Source: Glaciecola petra (lineage in GTDB: Bacteria > Pseudomonadota > Gammaproteobacteria > Enterobacterales > Alteromonadaceae). Taken from it: a stretch of 64,000 bases of DNA. The DNA lies in contig NZ_JAVRHX010000001.1 in the NCBI RefSeq assembly GCF_031846345.1, forward strand, positions 1,302,001 through 1,366,000. The letters are read 5' to 3'. Under the pieces are notes generated by a model. The model was given only the letters and a program-made list of their open reading frames with translations. It made no database searches and was not told the DNA's origin. Positions 17,801 through 26,736 of the stretch are shown piece by piece; within the stretch, counting starts at the first letter, position 1; every line of letters starts with the position of its first letter. Position numbers and translations under genes: made by a program.

Positions 17801-18811
17801 TTACTCTCCCACTTTCAGCACAAGTTTGCCAAAGTTTTCGCCTTTGAATAGCATCATTAGTGTATTTGGAAAGGTCTCAATTCCTTCCACAATATGATCT
17901 TTCACTTTTAGGTCTCCAGACTGGATCCAAGCCGCAATATCTTGCATTGCCACTGGGTATTCTTTTATATTATCAAACACAACTATGCCTTCCATTTTTG
18001 CTCGGTTAACTAACAAAGATAAGTAATTTGAAGGACCTTTGATAGGCGTAGTATTATTGTATTGACTAATTGCGCCGCAAATGACAATACGTGCTTTTTG
18101 ATTTATTTGAGTAAGCACGTCATCTAGAATGTCGCCACCAACATTATCAAAAAATACGTCAACGCCATTTGGACAAGTTTGTTTAAGGGCTTTCTTTACG
18201 TTTTCACTTTTATAGTCAACCGCGGCATCAAAGCCAAGTTCATTTACGAGGAACTCACACTTTTCTTTACCGCCCGCAATACCTACCACATGGCAACCTT
18301 TAATACGTGCAATTTGCCCGACTAAACTGCCGACAGCACCTGCAGCGCCAGATACAACCACTGTTTCACCTGCCTTTGGTTCGCCGCTTTTTAATAATCC
18401 AAAATAACCTGTCATACCTGGCATACCTAATACACCCAAATAATAAGATAGTGGTGCTAAATTAGGATCGACTTTGTGCATTCCAGTGCCATCACTAACC
18501 GCATAGCTTTGCACACCGTTGTACCCGCAAACCACATCACCCGCTTTAAACTTATCATGTTGGCTTTGTATAACTGTACCCACGGTACCTGCGCGCATAA
18601 CATCACCAATTTGAACAGGTTCGATATATGACTTTGCATCATTCAACCAACCACGCATGGCTGGATCTAATGAAATATAGTCTACTTTAACTAAAAACTG
18701 ACCAGCTTGTATCTTTGGAACCGCTGTTTGAGTATATTCCCACGTGTCATCTCCTGGCTCACCAAAAGGTCGCGTTTTTAGTCGCCACTGTTTATTCGTT
18801 ACATTAGTCAT
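17801..18811 (-). CDS. NADP-dependent MDR oxidoreductase (CurA/prostaglandin reductase-like)
   Basis: This 336-residue medium-chain reductase of the zinc-independent leukotriene B4 12-hydroxydehydrogenase type begins NKQWRLKTRPFGEPGDDTWEY. It has the Rossmann motif VVSGAAGAVGSLVGQIARIKG (near 150-170) and the family block FDNVGGDILDDVL. Relatives (E. coli CurA, plant double-bond reductases) reduce alpha,beta-unsaturated ketones or aldehydes with NADPH. It lies 10 bases after the acyl-CoA dehydrogenase gene with a strong GGAG site, so it is part of the same operon. Confidence 0.88.
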   Translation of the reverse strand: MTNVTNKQWRLKTRPFGEPGDDTWEYTQTAVPKIQAGQFLVKVDYISLDPAMRGWLNDAKSYIEPVQIGDVMRAGTVGTVIQSQHDKFKAGDVVCGYNGVQSYAVSDGTGMHKVDPNLAPLSYYLGVLGMPGMTGYFGLLKSGEPKAGETVVVSGAAGAVGSLVGQIARIKGCHVVGIAGGKEKCEFLVNELGFDAAVDYKSENVKKALKQTCPNGVDVFFDNVGGDILDDVLTQINQKARIVICGAISQYNNTTPIKGPSNYLSLLVNRAKMEGIVVFDNIKEYPVAMQDIAAWIQSGDLKVKDHIVEGIETFPNTLMMLFKGENFGKLVLKVGE

Positions 18812-18821
18812 TGTTATCTCC

Positions 18822-20627
18822 TTAGAACCAATCGTTGTTCATATCAACGCAGGTTGAGTTGTTTGTTTTTAATAGTTGAATATCTCTTGCAACGGTGGGC
18901 AACTCCCATTCAATAAAATATTTAGCGGCTTGGATTTTACCTTTGTAGTAATTTTGTTTTTGTTGATCGCTGGTGTCTGCCAAAAGCTGTTCTGCTTTAC
19001 TTGCTTGCCTGATCCATATCCAGCTTACAACAATGCTAGAAAATATATTCATCATCGCCTGTGCATTAGCCGTTAGGGTAAACGCTTTTTCGGTTTGCAT
19101 AACCGCTGTAAGGTGCGTTAACACCTCATGAAGTTCACTCAAATAAGGGTTAAGAGCCTGCACTAATTCTGCGCTTTGCGTGGTAGAAACCTTAGCAAAA
19201 TCTGATTGCATTTCTTTTTGTAAAACACGTAAACCTAAGCCATTCTTTTGCCAAATTTTGCGGAAACTTAAATCTAAGGCTTGAATGCCATTAGTCCCTT
19301 CATGTATTGGATTCAGACGGTTGTCTCGCCAAAATTGCTCAGAATAATACTCTCTTGTATAGCCAGACCCTCCTAACACTTGAATGCCTAAATCATTCGC
19401 TTTTGGACCATATTCCGAAGGCCAAGCTTTTAATACCGGTGTAAGTAAATCAAGCATTTCTTGAAGGTCTAGCTTGCGGGCTTCATCTTCACAAGTATTA
19501 ATACGATCAATTAAATTTGAACCATATAAGCACAGAGACATACCACCTTCGGTATATGCTTTTTGTGCTAATAACATGCGTTTTACATCGCCATGATTAA
19601 TAATAGCAGTGGCGTCATCTTCCGGTTTATTATTTGGCGCTATACGACCTTGAGTACGGTCTTTTGCATAATCAAGAGAATATAAATAACCTCTATAACC
19701 TATCATTGCAGCACCAAAACCAACGCCTATGCGGGCTTCGTTCATCATCATAAACATGTAGCGCAAACCAAAATGCGGTTCACCAACCAGATATCCATGA
19801 CAATCGTTGTTTTCACCGAAGGTCAACGCTGTTGATGTAGTGCCGCGATAACCCAATTTATGTAACAGACCAGCCAGTTGCACATCATTTCTAGGACCAA
19901 CGCTATTGTCTGAATTTAATCGGTATTTAGGTACAACAAATAGCGATATTCCTTTCACACCACCCGGCCCACCTGGTATTTTAGCCAAGACTAAATGTAC
20001 GATGTTGTCAGATAACTCGTGTTCTCCCCCAGAAATATAAATTTTGCTTCCCTTTAAACGGTAACTGCCATCAGGTTGAGGACTAGCGGTAGTTTTAATG
20101 TCGGCAAGAGAAGAACCTGCATGTGGCTCTGTTAGGGCCATTGTCCCGGTAAATTCGCCAGTTAACATTCTTGGCATAAAGGCATTTTTTAGTTCTTCGT
20201 TAGCAAAATGCGAAATAACGTTGATTGCAGCGGCTGTTAAAAAAGGATATGCCGTAGTGGAAGGGTTTGCAGACATAAAATATGCTGACACCGCTGTCAT
20301 AACTGTTTCTGGCAGTTGCATACCACCATCTTCGAAGCTATAACGGCCAGCGATAAAGCCTGATTCTCTAAATGCATCAAAAGCAACCTTCACATCGTCA
20401 ATCATACTGACTTTATGCCCATCAAATTGTGGCTCATTTTTATCAGCAATATGGTTATGTGGCAAAAATAAATTGGTTGCCATTTTTTGCGCCGTATCTA
20501 AAACCGCATCAAAGGTTTCTACACTGTGTTCAGAAAATTTGTCATGTTTACACAACGCTTCTGCATCAAGCACATCGTATAACTGAAATGGGAGTTCAAA
20601 ATCGTGTATGAGGGTGTCAGCAGCCAT
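18822..20627 (-). CDS. Long acyl-CoA dehydrogenase (DmdC/PaaF-like, with C-terminal extension)
   Basis: This 601-residue flavoprotein dehydrogenase has MALTEPHAGSSLADIKT (near 163-179) for FAD binding, the proposed catalytic base E443 in NPIHEGTNGIQALDL, and an extra helical C-terminal domain. Ordinary acyl-CoA dehydrogenases have about 380-400 residues; this length matches the group containing 3-methylmercaptopropionyl-CoA dehydrogenase (DmdC). Acyl chain preference cannot be told. Electrons would go to EtfAB, encoded at 37.9-39.6 kb. It is first of a four-gene operon and divergent from a GlxA-type regulator. Confidence 0.9.
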   Translation of the reverse strand: MAADTLIHDFELPFQLYDVLDAEALCKHDKFSEHSVETFDAVLDTAQKMATNLFLPHNHIADKNEPQFDGHKVSMIDDVKVAFDAFRESGFIAGRYSFEDGGMQLPETVMTAVSAYFMSANPSTTAYPFLTAAAINVISHFANEELKNAFMPRMLTGEFTGTMALTEPHAGSSLADIKTTASPQPDGSYRLKGSKIYISGGEHELSDNIVHLVLAKIPGGPGGVKGISLFVVPKYRLNSDNSVGPRNDVQLAGLLHKLGYRGTTSTALTFGENNDCHGYLVGEPHFGLRYMFMMMNEARIGVGFGAAMIGYRGYLYSLDYAKDRTQGRIAPNNKPEDDATAIINHGDVKRMLLAQKAYTEGGMSLCLYGSNLIDRINTCEDEARKLDLQEMLDLLTPVLKAWPSEYGPKANDLGIQVLGGSGYTREYYSEQFWRDNRLNPIHEGTNGIQALDLSFRKIWQKNGLGLRVLQKEMQSDFAKVSTTQSAELVQALNPYLSELHEVLTHLTAVMQTEKAFTLTANAQAMMNIFSSIVVSWIWIRQASKAEQLLADTSDQQKQNYYKGKIQAAKYFIEWELPTVARDIQLLKTNNSTCVDMNNDWF

Positions 20628-20734
20628 AGTAACCTTCTTGAGTTTTGTTCAGATTTAAGTGTCAACAAACTCTATAGATACAAAATTGAATAACAATAGA
20701 GTTTTTGAATGTACATTGGCACTTTCATTATAGT

Positions 20735-20751
20735 GACTGTCGACCAGTCGA
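20735..20751. promoter_or_regulatory. Operator-like overlapping palindromes upstream of the acyl-CoA dehydrogenase operon
   Basis: GACTG-TCGAC-CAGTC (20735-20749) has perfect five-base arms, and TCGAC-CA-GTCGA (20740-20751) is a second perfect palindrome sharing its right half. It lies about 110 bases upstream of the dehydrogenase ATG. The shape resembles TetR-family sites, but no TetR gene is nearby, so the binder is unknown. Confidence 0.45.
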
Positions 20752-20808
20752 TATTTAGAAAGAAAACCAAGGACTCTTAATATAATAGATATTGTCGTGC
20801 AAAAGCAT

Positions 20809-20843
20809 TGTCATTTATGACATAATTATGGTCATATGTGACA
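20809..20843. promoter_or_regulatory. Tandem inverted-repeat operator upstream of the GlxA-type regulator
   Basis: Two near-identical units of the form TGTCA-N4-TGACA lie at 20809-20822 and 20830-20843 (the second starts GGTCA). Their centres are 21 bases apart, two helical turns. They sit 76-110 bases upstream of the AraC/GlxA-type gene and in the shared region with the dehydrogenase operon, so that regulator is the likely binder. Confidence 0.55.
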
Positions 20844-20918
20844 AGCATTTATCGTACTTATATCACGGTATAAGCCTATTGACTGTTTTAACAAAAACAC
20901 ACTAAAAGACGACTCTAT

Positions 20919-21911
20919 ATGCCATATTATAAACCCTACAAAGTTGTGATTATTGGCTTTGATGGCGCGCTTAGTAGCGCATTAACAGGCGCGTTAGACT
21001 TATTTTCCTTTACAGGAGTGAGCTGGCAACGTTATCTAAACCTGCCGGTTGAACCTAGGTTTGATGTACAAATTGCGAGCTTACATGGCAGTTCGTTTAC
21101 GTGTAGTAAGCAATTAACCATTGTGCCCCACGCAAGTATTAACGAAGTAGAAACATGTGATTTATTGATGGTTCCAACAATTGGTGACTCAATTGATAAA
21201 GTGCTTAATAACAGCGCCCCGCTTTTTCCGCATTTAAGGCGCTTATACAAATCTGGCGCCGACGTTGCTAGCAATTGCAGCGGCGCGTTTTTATTAGCAG
21301 AAGCTAGTTTATTAAATGGGCGCAAAGCAACAACTCATTGGGGTTATGCAAGCCGTTTTATAGAAGATTATCCTGAGGTTAATTTGGACGAAAAACAACT
21401 AGTCACGCAAGATGATAATATCTTTTGTGCCGCTGGAGGTAGTGCTTTTTATGATTTAGCTATGTTACTAATTGAACGTTATTGTGGTAGAGAAATTGCC
21501 AATCAAGTCGCCAAGACTCAAATAGTCGATTCACGTAAAAGCAATCAAAGCATGTACGCTAACCTAAAGCTTTATAAACGTCACAATGACCCGCTAATAC
21601 AACAAGTTCAAGAGTATGTAGAAGAAAATTTTTCTCTTCATTTAAGCGTTAATTTACTAGCAGAGCAAGCAAATGTAACGCCACGGACACTAAATCGGCG
21701 TTTTCAGAAAAGCGTGTCTATGCGACCAATAGAATACATACAAGCTGTTCGAATTGAGCATTCAAAACGCCTCTTAGAAAGTGGAGAGTTTAATATTAAA
21801 GGGCTCTCCAATCATATTGGTTATGAGGATGTTGCTTCATTTTCTCGTTTGTTTAAACGATACACACAATTGACACCAAAAGACTATCAAAACAAATTTA
21901 AAAGAAGCTAA
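20919..21911 (+). CDS. GlxA family transcriptional regulator (DJ-1/PfpI + AraC HTH)
   Basis: This 330-residue regulator has an N-terminal DJ-1/PfpI-like domain with the conserved nucleophile-elbow sequence ASNCSGAFLLAEASLLNGRKATTHW (about 108-132). A C-terminal AraC/XylS pair of helix-turn-helix motifs follows (VNLLAEQANVTPRTLNRRFQ, then IGYEDVASFSRLFKRYTQLTP). Relatives such as GbdR, CdhR and ArgR of Pseudomonas activate catabolic genes for small nitrogen compounds. It is divergent from the acyl-CoA dehydrogenase operon and probably controls it. The effector is unknown. Confidence 0.9.
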   Translation: MPYYKPYKVVIIGFDGALSSALTGALDLFSFTGVSWQRYLNLPVEPRFDVQIASLHGSSFTCSKQLTIVPHASINEVETCDLLMVPTIGDSIDKVLNNSAPLFPHLRRLYKSGADVASNCSGAFLLAEASLLNGRKATTHWGYASRFIEDYPEVNLDEKQLVTQDDNIFCAAGGSAFYDLAMLLIERYCGREIANQVAKTQIVDSRKSNQSMYANLKLYKRHNDPLIQQVQEYVEENFSLHLSVNLLAEQANVTPRTLNRRFQKSVSMRPIEYIQAVRIEHSKRLLESGEFNIKGLSNHIGYEDVASFSRLFKRYTQLTPKDYQNKFKRS

Positions 21912-21985
21912 TTTAGCTAAGGATGTCGTTAATAATACTGATATAATCATGTTTGAATTTATTGGTACAGAGGGTTCTTAACACA

Positions 21986-22975
21986 ATGGCAATTCAGTGG
22001 TATCCAGGGCATATGCATAAAGCCCAAAAAGAAATGAAAGAACTCTTGCCAAAAATCGACTTGTTAATTGAAGTTCTCGATGCACGCATTCCTTACTCCA
22101 GCGCTAACCCGGCAATTTCTTCACTACGCGGCAATTTGCCTTGCATAAAAGTGCTCAGTAAAGCTGATCTTGCTGACCCTGAGCTGACAAAATTATGGCA
22201 ATCTTATCTAGAAAGCGAAAAAGGCGTAAAAACGATTACCACCCGAACAGATGAAAAAAGCAAAATGAAGCTTGTACTGGATTTGTGTAAAAAAATGGTG
22301 CCCTCAAAAGTCGGTGGTGTAAAAGTGATTAATGCTATGATCGCGGGGATCCCTAACGTTGGTAAATCGACATTAATAAATGTTTTAGCTCAGCGCGTTA
22401 TAGCAAAAACAGGCAACGAGCCAGCAGTCACTAAATCTCAACAAAAAATCAATTTAGAAGGCGGTATTACCTTATTCGATACGCCTGGCATATTATGGCC
22501 AAAGGTTGAGAATGAACATAGTAGTTACCGATTAGCCGTGACAGGTGCAATTAAAGACACCATTGTGGAATATGAAGATATCGGTTTTTATGCGGCTGAC
22601 TATTTAATTAAAACTTACCCTGTATTGCTCAAAAATCGTTTTGGCCTTGATAACATTCCAGACACCGAAATTGCATTTTTAGAGCAGGCAGCAACTCGCC
22701 GAGGAGCGCTTAGATCAGGAGGACGTGTTAATTTACATAAAATATGTGAAGTCCTCATTAATGAATTACGTTCTGGTATGTTAGGCCTAATCACACTTGA
22801 ACACCCTGACATGATTCAAGCTGAAGAATTAAAAATAAAACAAGATTTAGCGAAAAAAGACCAAGACAAACAAGACCGTAAGCAACGCTTTAAAGATGGC
22901 TCATTAACCCCTAGTAAGCGTGAACAAAAACAAGTATCTCGAGAACATAAAGCTAACAAACGCCGCAAACGCTAA
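21986..22975 (+). CDS. Ribosome biogenesis GTPase, YlqF/RbgA-like
   Basis: This circularly permuted GTPase of 329 residues has its G motifs in the order G4 (KADL, in VLSKADLADPEL), G1 (GIPNVGKST, about residues 117-125) and G3 (DTPG). The start MAIQWYPGHMHKAQKEM is the canonical RbgA opening, which favours the ATG at 21986 over an upstream TTG at 21953. RbgA acts in late assembly of the 50S subunit. The C-terminal 50 residues are highly basic (KQDRKQRFKDGS, NKRRKR), fitting rRNA contact. Its stop overlaps that of the convergent flavoprotein gene by four bases. Confidence 0.9.
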   Translation: MAIQWYPGHMHKAQKEMKELLPKIDLLIEVLDARIPYSSANPAISSLRGNLPCIKVLSKADLADPELTKLWQSYLESEKGVKTITTRTDEKSKMKLVLDLCKKMVPSKVGGVKVINAMIAGIPNVGKSTLINVLAQRVIAKTGNEPAVTKSQQKINLEGGITLFDTPGILWPKVENEHSSYRLAVTGAIKDTIVEYEDIGFYAADYLIKTYPVLLKNRFGLDNIPDTEIAFLEQAATRRGALRSGGRVNLHKICEVLINELRSGMLGLITLEHPDMIQAEELKIKQDLAKKDQDKQDRKQRFKDGSLTPSKREQKQVSREHKANKRRKR

Positions 22976-24660
22976 GGCTTATTGCTCTCTTCTAGTGTTT
23001 GTTTAACCATTTGCAAAGCTAAAGCTTCCGCTACTCTAATACCGTCAATACCTGCTGACCAAATGCCGCCCGCATAACCAGCTCCTTCACCCGCAGGATA
23101 TAAACCGGTCACATTAATACTTTGATAGTCTTTATTACGTTTAATACAAATAGGTGATGAAGTTCGAGTCTCTACGCCTGTTAACAAGCCGTCTACTTTA
23201 GCAAAACCTTTAATCTGTCTTTCAAACGCAGGAATAGCTTCTTGTATTGCATCGCTTACAAAAGTTGGCACTATTTTGCTTAAGTCGGTAAGGCTAATAC
23301 CAGGTGTATAAGAAGGCTTGACATCTCCAAGGTCTTCACTCGCTTTACCCGCTAAAAAATCTCCAATCAATTGTGCAGGCGCAAAATAATTTTCACCTCC
23401 CAACTCAAAAGCCATAGTCTCTAAGTCTCTTTGCAATTGTATACCCGCTAGTGGATGCCCCGGATAATCTTTCTCTGGTGAGATACCCACAACGATAGCA
23501 CTGTTAGCATTGCGCTCATGGCGAGAATATTGACTCATTCCGTTAGTAACTACCCTGCCCGGTTCTGACGCGGCTGCTACTACTGTGCCACCTGGGCACA
23601 TACAAAAACTATATACTGTGCGCCCGTTTTTACAATGATGCACCAGTTTGTAATCTGCAGCGCCTAGTATAGGATTGCCAGCGTTATCACCAAATCGAGC
23701 ACGGTCTATCATACTTTGCTCATGTTCAATTCTGAAGCCAATTGAAAATGGTTTCGCCTCAATATACACCCCTTGTTTATAAAGCCCTTCAAAGGTATCT
23801 CGGGCGCTGTGTCCTATGGCAAGGATAAGGTGTTCGCAATCAATGTATTCTCCATCAGACAAATATAAGCCTTTTAGTCTATAAGACTTGTTCTGACTGG
23901 CTTGGTCTGCATTTTCAAGTGCTTGTGTTTCATCGTCGGCTTCAGATACTAGATTGAGTTTTTCAAGTCTACTGCTGAAGCGAAATTCGCCACCCAGGGC
24001 AATAATCGTTTCACGCATTTTCTCAACCATATTAACTAATTTAAAGGTCCCTATATGCGGTTTGCTGACATACATTATTTCCTGTGGCGCGCCAGCTGCG
24101 ACAAACTCATGTAGGACTTTACGACCATAATGCTTGCGATCTTTTACTTGGCTATATAATTTGCCGTCGGAAAAAGTGCCTGCGCCTCCTTCGCCAAATT
24201 GCACGTTAGACTCAGGGTTTAATGGTTTGTTGCGCCAAAATCCAAAAGTATCTTTTGTTCTTTCACGAACCGCTTTCCCGCGTTCTATGATAATTGGCCT
24301 AAATCCCATTTGTGCCAAAATTAAGGCAGCAAACAATCCACAGGGCCCCAATCCAACTACTACAGGCCTATCTTTTAAATTAGAGGGCGCGTGAGTAACA
24401 AATTTATACTGCATATCAGGACTAAGTCGCACGTGTGGTTCGTTAGAAAATTTTGACAACAATGCATCTTGCTGTTTTATTTCAACATCTACACTATAAA
24501 TTAACAGAATATTTTTATTGTTGCGTGCATCGTATCCACGCTTATAAATTTCAAAGCTAAGGAATTGCTCTTCATCTATCTCAAGCTTTTCCAAAATAGC
24601 TTTTTTTATCGCAAATTCATCGTGATCTAAAGGAAGCTTGATATCAGTGAGGCGCAACAT
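22972..24660 (-). CDS. FAD-dependent dehydrogenase, COG2509 family
   Basis: The 562-residue flavoprotein has an N-terminal alpha/beta domain (LKLP-type start, IKKAILEKLEIDEEQ) and an FAD-binding GXGXXG in VVGLGPCGLFAALILAQMG (near 100). Further family blocks are VQFGEGGAGTFSDGKLYS and the C-terminal YPAGEGAGYAGGIWSAGIDG. COG2509 proteins are widespread but biochemically uncharacterised. There is no substrate clue from neighbours, although the divergent fdxA could supply electrons. A palindrome lies in the shared upstream region. Confidence 0.85.
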   Translation of the reverse strand: MLRLTDIKLPLDHDEFAIKKAILEKLEIDEEQFLSFEIYKRGYDARNNKNILLIYSVDVEIKQQDALLSKFSNEPHVRLSPDMQYKFVTHAPSNLKDRPVVVGLGPCGLFAALILAQMGFRPIIIERGKAVRERTKDTFGFWRNKPLNPESNVQFGEGGAGTFSDGKLYSQVKDRKHYGRKVLHEFVAAGAPQEIMYVSKPHIGTFKLVNMVEKMRETIIALGGEFRFSSRLEKLNLVSEADDETQALENADQASQNKSYRLKGLYLSDGEYIDCEHLILAIGHSARDTFEGLYKQGVYIEAKPFSIGFRIEHEQSMIDRARFGDNAGNPILGAADYKLVHHCKNGRTVYSFCMCPGGTVVAAASEPGRVVTNGMSQYSRHERNANSAIVVGISPEKDYPGHPLAGIQLQRDLETMAFELGGENYFAPAQLIGDFLAGKASEDLGDVKPSYTPGISLTDLSKIVPTFVSDAIQEAIPAFERQIKGFAKVDGLLTGVETRTSSPICIKRNKDYQSINVTGLYPAGEGAGYAGGIWSAGIDGIRVAEALALQMVKQTLEESNKP

Positions 24661-24683
24661 GTTGTATATACTCTTTATACTGC

Positions 24684-24698
24684 CAGACAGCCTGTCTG
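24684..24698. promoter_or_regulatory. Palindrome between COG2509 gene and fdxA
   Basis: CAGACAG-C-CTGTCTG is a perfect 7-bp inverted repeat with a one-base centre, placed 24 bases upstream of the COG2509 start and about 145 bases before fdxA. It looks like an operator for a dimeric repressor; the binder is unknown. Confidence 0.4.
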
Positions 24699-24841
24699 CC
24701 GGGATGCTTTAGTGTAAATCAGATTAGCGAGGTAAGATAGTAAAGCCTTATGCAACACCTGAAAACTCAATTTAACTTGTGTTTTGAAGCGGCTACTTTA
24801 GACTTATCTCTACTTACTTTTTGAGATTAGCATGAGTTTTT

Positions 24842-25165
24842 ATGACATTTGTAGTGACCGATAACTGCATTAAATGCAAGTACACTGACTGTGTTCTGGT
24901 TTGCCCTGTAGATGCGTTTTTTGAAGGACCAAATTTTTTAGCGATTGATCCGGTAATATGTATTGACTGCGCCTTATGTGTACCTGAATGTCCCGCTGAT
25001 GCAATATATCAAGATACAGAATTACCCGTAGACCAAATTGAATATCTAGCTTTAAATGAACAACTAAGCCAAAAGTGGCCCAATATTACAAAATTAAAAC
25101 CAGTACCCGTAGATGCTGATGAATGGAATGGTGTTAAAGACAAATTGCATTTATTAGAACGTTAA
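24842..25165 (+). CDS. fdxA: 7Fe ferredoxin FdxA
   Basis: This 107-residue ferredoxin has two cluster motifs: CIKCKYTDCVLVCPVDAF (first, 3Fe-4S type with an extra spacing) and CIDCALCVPECPADAI (second, 4Fe-4S). The length and C-terminal extension (ALNEQLSQKWPNITKLK) match FdxA of Azotobacter and Pseudomonas. It is a low-potential cytoplasmic electron carrier, with the partner enzyme not identified. It is the only gene of its transcript. Confidence 0.93.
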   Translation: MTFVVTDNCIKCKYTDCVLVCPVDAFFEGPNFLAIDPVICIDCALCVPECPADAIYQDTELPVDQIEYLALNEQLSQKWPNITKLKPVPVDADEWNGVKDKLHLLER

Positions 25166-25200
25166 ATTTCGACTACTTTGCTCGCTTCTAAAATTGGCGT

Positions 25201-26049
25201 TTAATATTTGATGACCTCAAAATCAGCAAAGCGTATCGAGTCTTTTTCGTTGGCAAGCATACTTTTCGATTTGAGAGACCTATAGTAACCCCACTTTGGG
25301 CGGACAAAATGACGCTTATCAGTGCCGCGCCACATATCTATATTTTCGGATTCAAAATGTATCAATACTTCTTGCTGATCAAGTCGTTTAATGGTGACTT
25401 CTAATTTACCCTCATTCGAATAAGTAACTTTGCATTCTGCTTCTAACCACACTTCCGATATATTTTGCCACGGTTTTTTAGCAATAATAGACGCTTTTTG
25501 AACACCTGCATGTGATAAGGCAAACCACTTTTGATTTTTATATGATCTGCCCGAAAAAGTGAAAATGGGTTGACCGACACCATCATCTACCGATTTAAGC
25601 TGAAAAAAATGACTAAAATTATTCGAAAGCGACATATCGGACGGTAGTTTAAACTTCCATTTATATTTTAGTGTTTCACCTTCATAAGCCTTTAAAGCTT
25701 TTTTAGATTTGCTATATGCTTTAATTTCATTTCGTTGGCGATCGTTAAACTTTATATATTTATCGCGGTCCTTATCAACATCTCGGTGCAAAACAAACAC
25801 AAAATGATGCCCTACTTCTTCATCTGTATCTTCAAATATATGGAGAACTCCAGGGTGGTTGTCTGGATACAAGTCGGGGGATTCTATAGATCTTGGTCCT
25901 GCAAATTTCCTTATCAAGTCATAAGCGGAATGCCCATTATTAGGACCATCGGAGGTTAAACGTGTTACTTGTTGCTCTGAGTGAACATAGGGGCATGAGA
26001 TAATTAGAAATGAACAAAAAAAGGCTTTTTTAAACATATTATTTTTCAT
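25201..26049 (-). CDS. Heparin-lyase-like polysaccharide lyase family protein, exported
   Basis: This 282-residue protein has a signal peptide (MFKKAFFCSFLIISCPYVHS near the start). The mature part has the jelly-roll features of the Polysacc_lyase/heparin lyase I-like family: ETLKYKWKFKLPSDMSLSNNFSHFFQLK, WLEAECKVTYSNEGKLEV and the hallmark RPKWGYYRSL near residue 260. The family cleaves acidic polysaccharides by beta-elimination, and the substrate is unknown. Starts at 26049 (MKNNMF) or 26037 (MFKKAF) are possible, and neither has a strong ribosome site. No SusCD or TonB receptor or other glycan gene is adjacent, so it stands alone. Confidence 0.7.
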   Translation of the reverse strand: MKNNMFKKAFFCSFLIISCPYVHSEQQVTRLTSDGPNNGHSAYDLIRKFAGPRSIESPDLYPDNHPGVLHIFEDTDEEVGHHFVFVLHRDVDKDRDKYIKFNDRQRNEIKAYSKSKKALKAYEGETLKYKWKFKLPSDMSLSNNFSHFFQLKSVDDGVGQPIFTFSGRSYKNQKWFALSHAGVQKASIIAKKPWQNISEVWLEAECKVTYSNEGKLEVTIKRLDQQEVLIHFESENIDMWRGTDKRHFVRPKWGYYRSLKSKSMLANEKDSIRFADFEVIKY

Positions 26050-26115
26050 TATATTAATGCCAAAACATGCTTGGTTTTGCTTATTTGGTTTACACAAATT
26101 CAAGCGCCCTTGGTA

Positions 26116-26736
26116 TCAAGCTTTAAATCCTTTTGCCACTAAATAAATTTCACGTGAACGTGGGCGAGATGCAGCGGGTTTACGAACAATCACTTTGCTA
26201 AACGATGCGCGTACTTCTTTCGTAAAAGCTTCTGAGCCAACGCCTTGAAAAACTTTAGCACAAAAACTACCACCGGGTTTTAATACATTTCGGGCCATAT
26301 CCAATGCAAGTTCAACAAGGTACATAGAAGCATGTTGATCGGTAGTATTCACACCGCTCATGTTTGGGGCCATATCAGAAATAACAGAATCTACTTGGCT
26401 GCTGCCCAAACTGTTCAATATTTGCTCATAAACGGAGGCTTCCGTAAAATCGCCTTGAATAAAATCAACACCCGCAATGCCGTCCATTGGTAAAATATCA
26501 GATGCGATTACGCGGCCACTTTCACCTACGATAGGCGCCACTATCTGCGACCATCCACCTGGTGCTGCGCCTAAATCCATGACAACACTGCCCGACTTAA
26601 ACAGTGAGTCTTTTTCATTAAGTTCAATTAATTTATAACTGGCGCGTGACCGATAACCATCGCGTTGTGCCTTTTGTACGTAAGGGTCATTAACGTGCTC
26701 GTCGAGCCATTTTTTACTGGTTTTTGATCGGGCCAT
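26116..26736 (-). CDS. rlmE: 23S rRNA (uridine-2552-2'-O)-methyltransferase RlmE
   Basis: This 206-residue RlmE (FtsJ) methyltransferase methylates U2552 of the 23S A-loop in the 50S precursor. The SAM site is DLGAAPGGWSQI (about 53-64) and the catalytic K-D-K-E residues lie in regions such as ASYKLIELN, SDMAPNMSG, CAKVFQG and SREIYLVAKG. Length equals E. coli RlmE (209). In enterics ftsH follows; here the gene stands alone and divergent from a SpoU methyltransferase. Confidence 0.95.
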   Translation of the reverse strand: MARSKTSKKWLDEHVNDPYVQKAQRDGYRSRASYKLIELNEKDSLFKSGSVVMDLGAAPGGWSQIVAPIVGESGRVIASDILPMDGIAGVDFIQGDFTEASVYEQILNSLGSSQVDSVISDMAPNMSGVNTTDQHASMYLVELALDMARNVLKPGGSFCAKVFQGVGSEAFTKEVRASFSKVIVRKPAASRPRSREIYLVAKGFKA

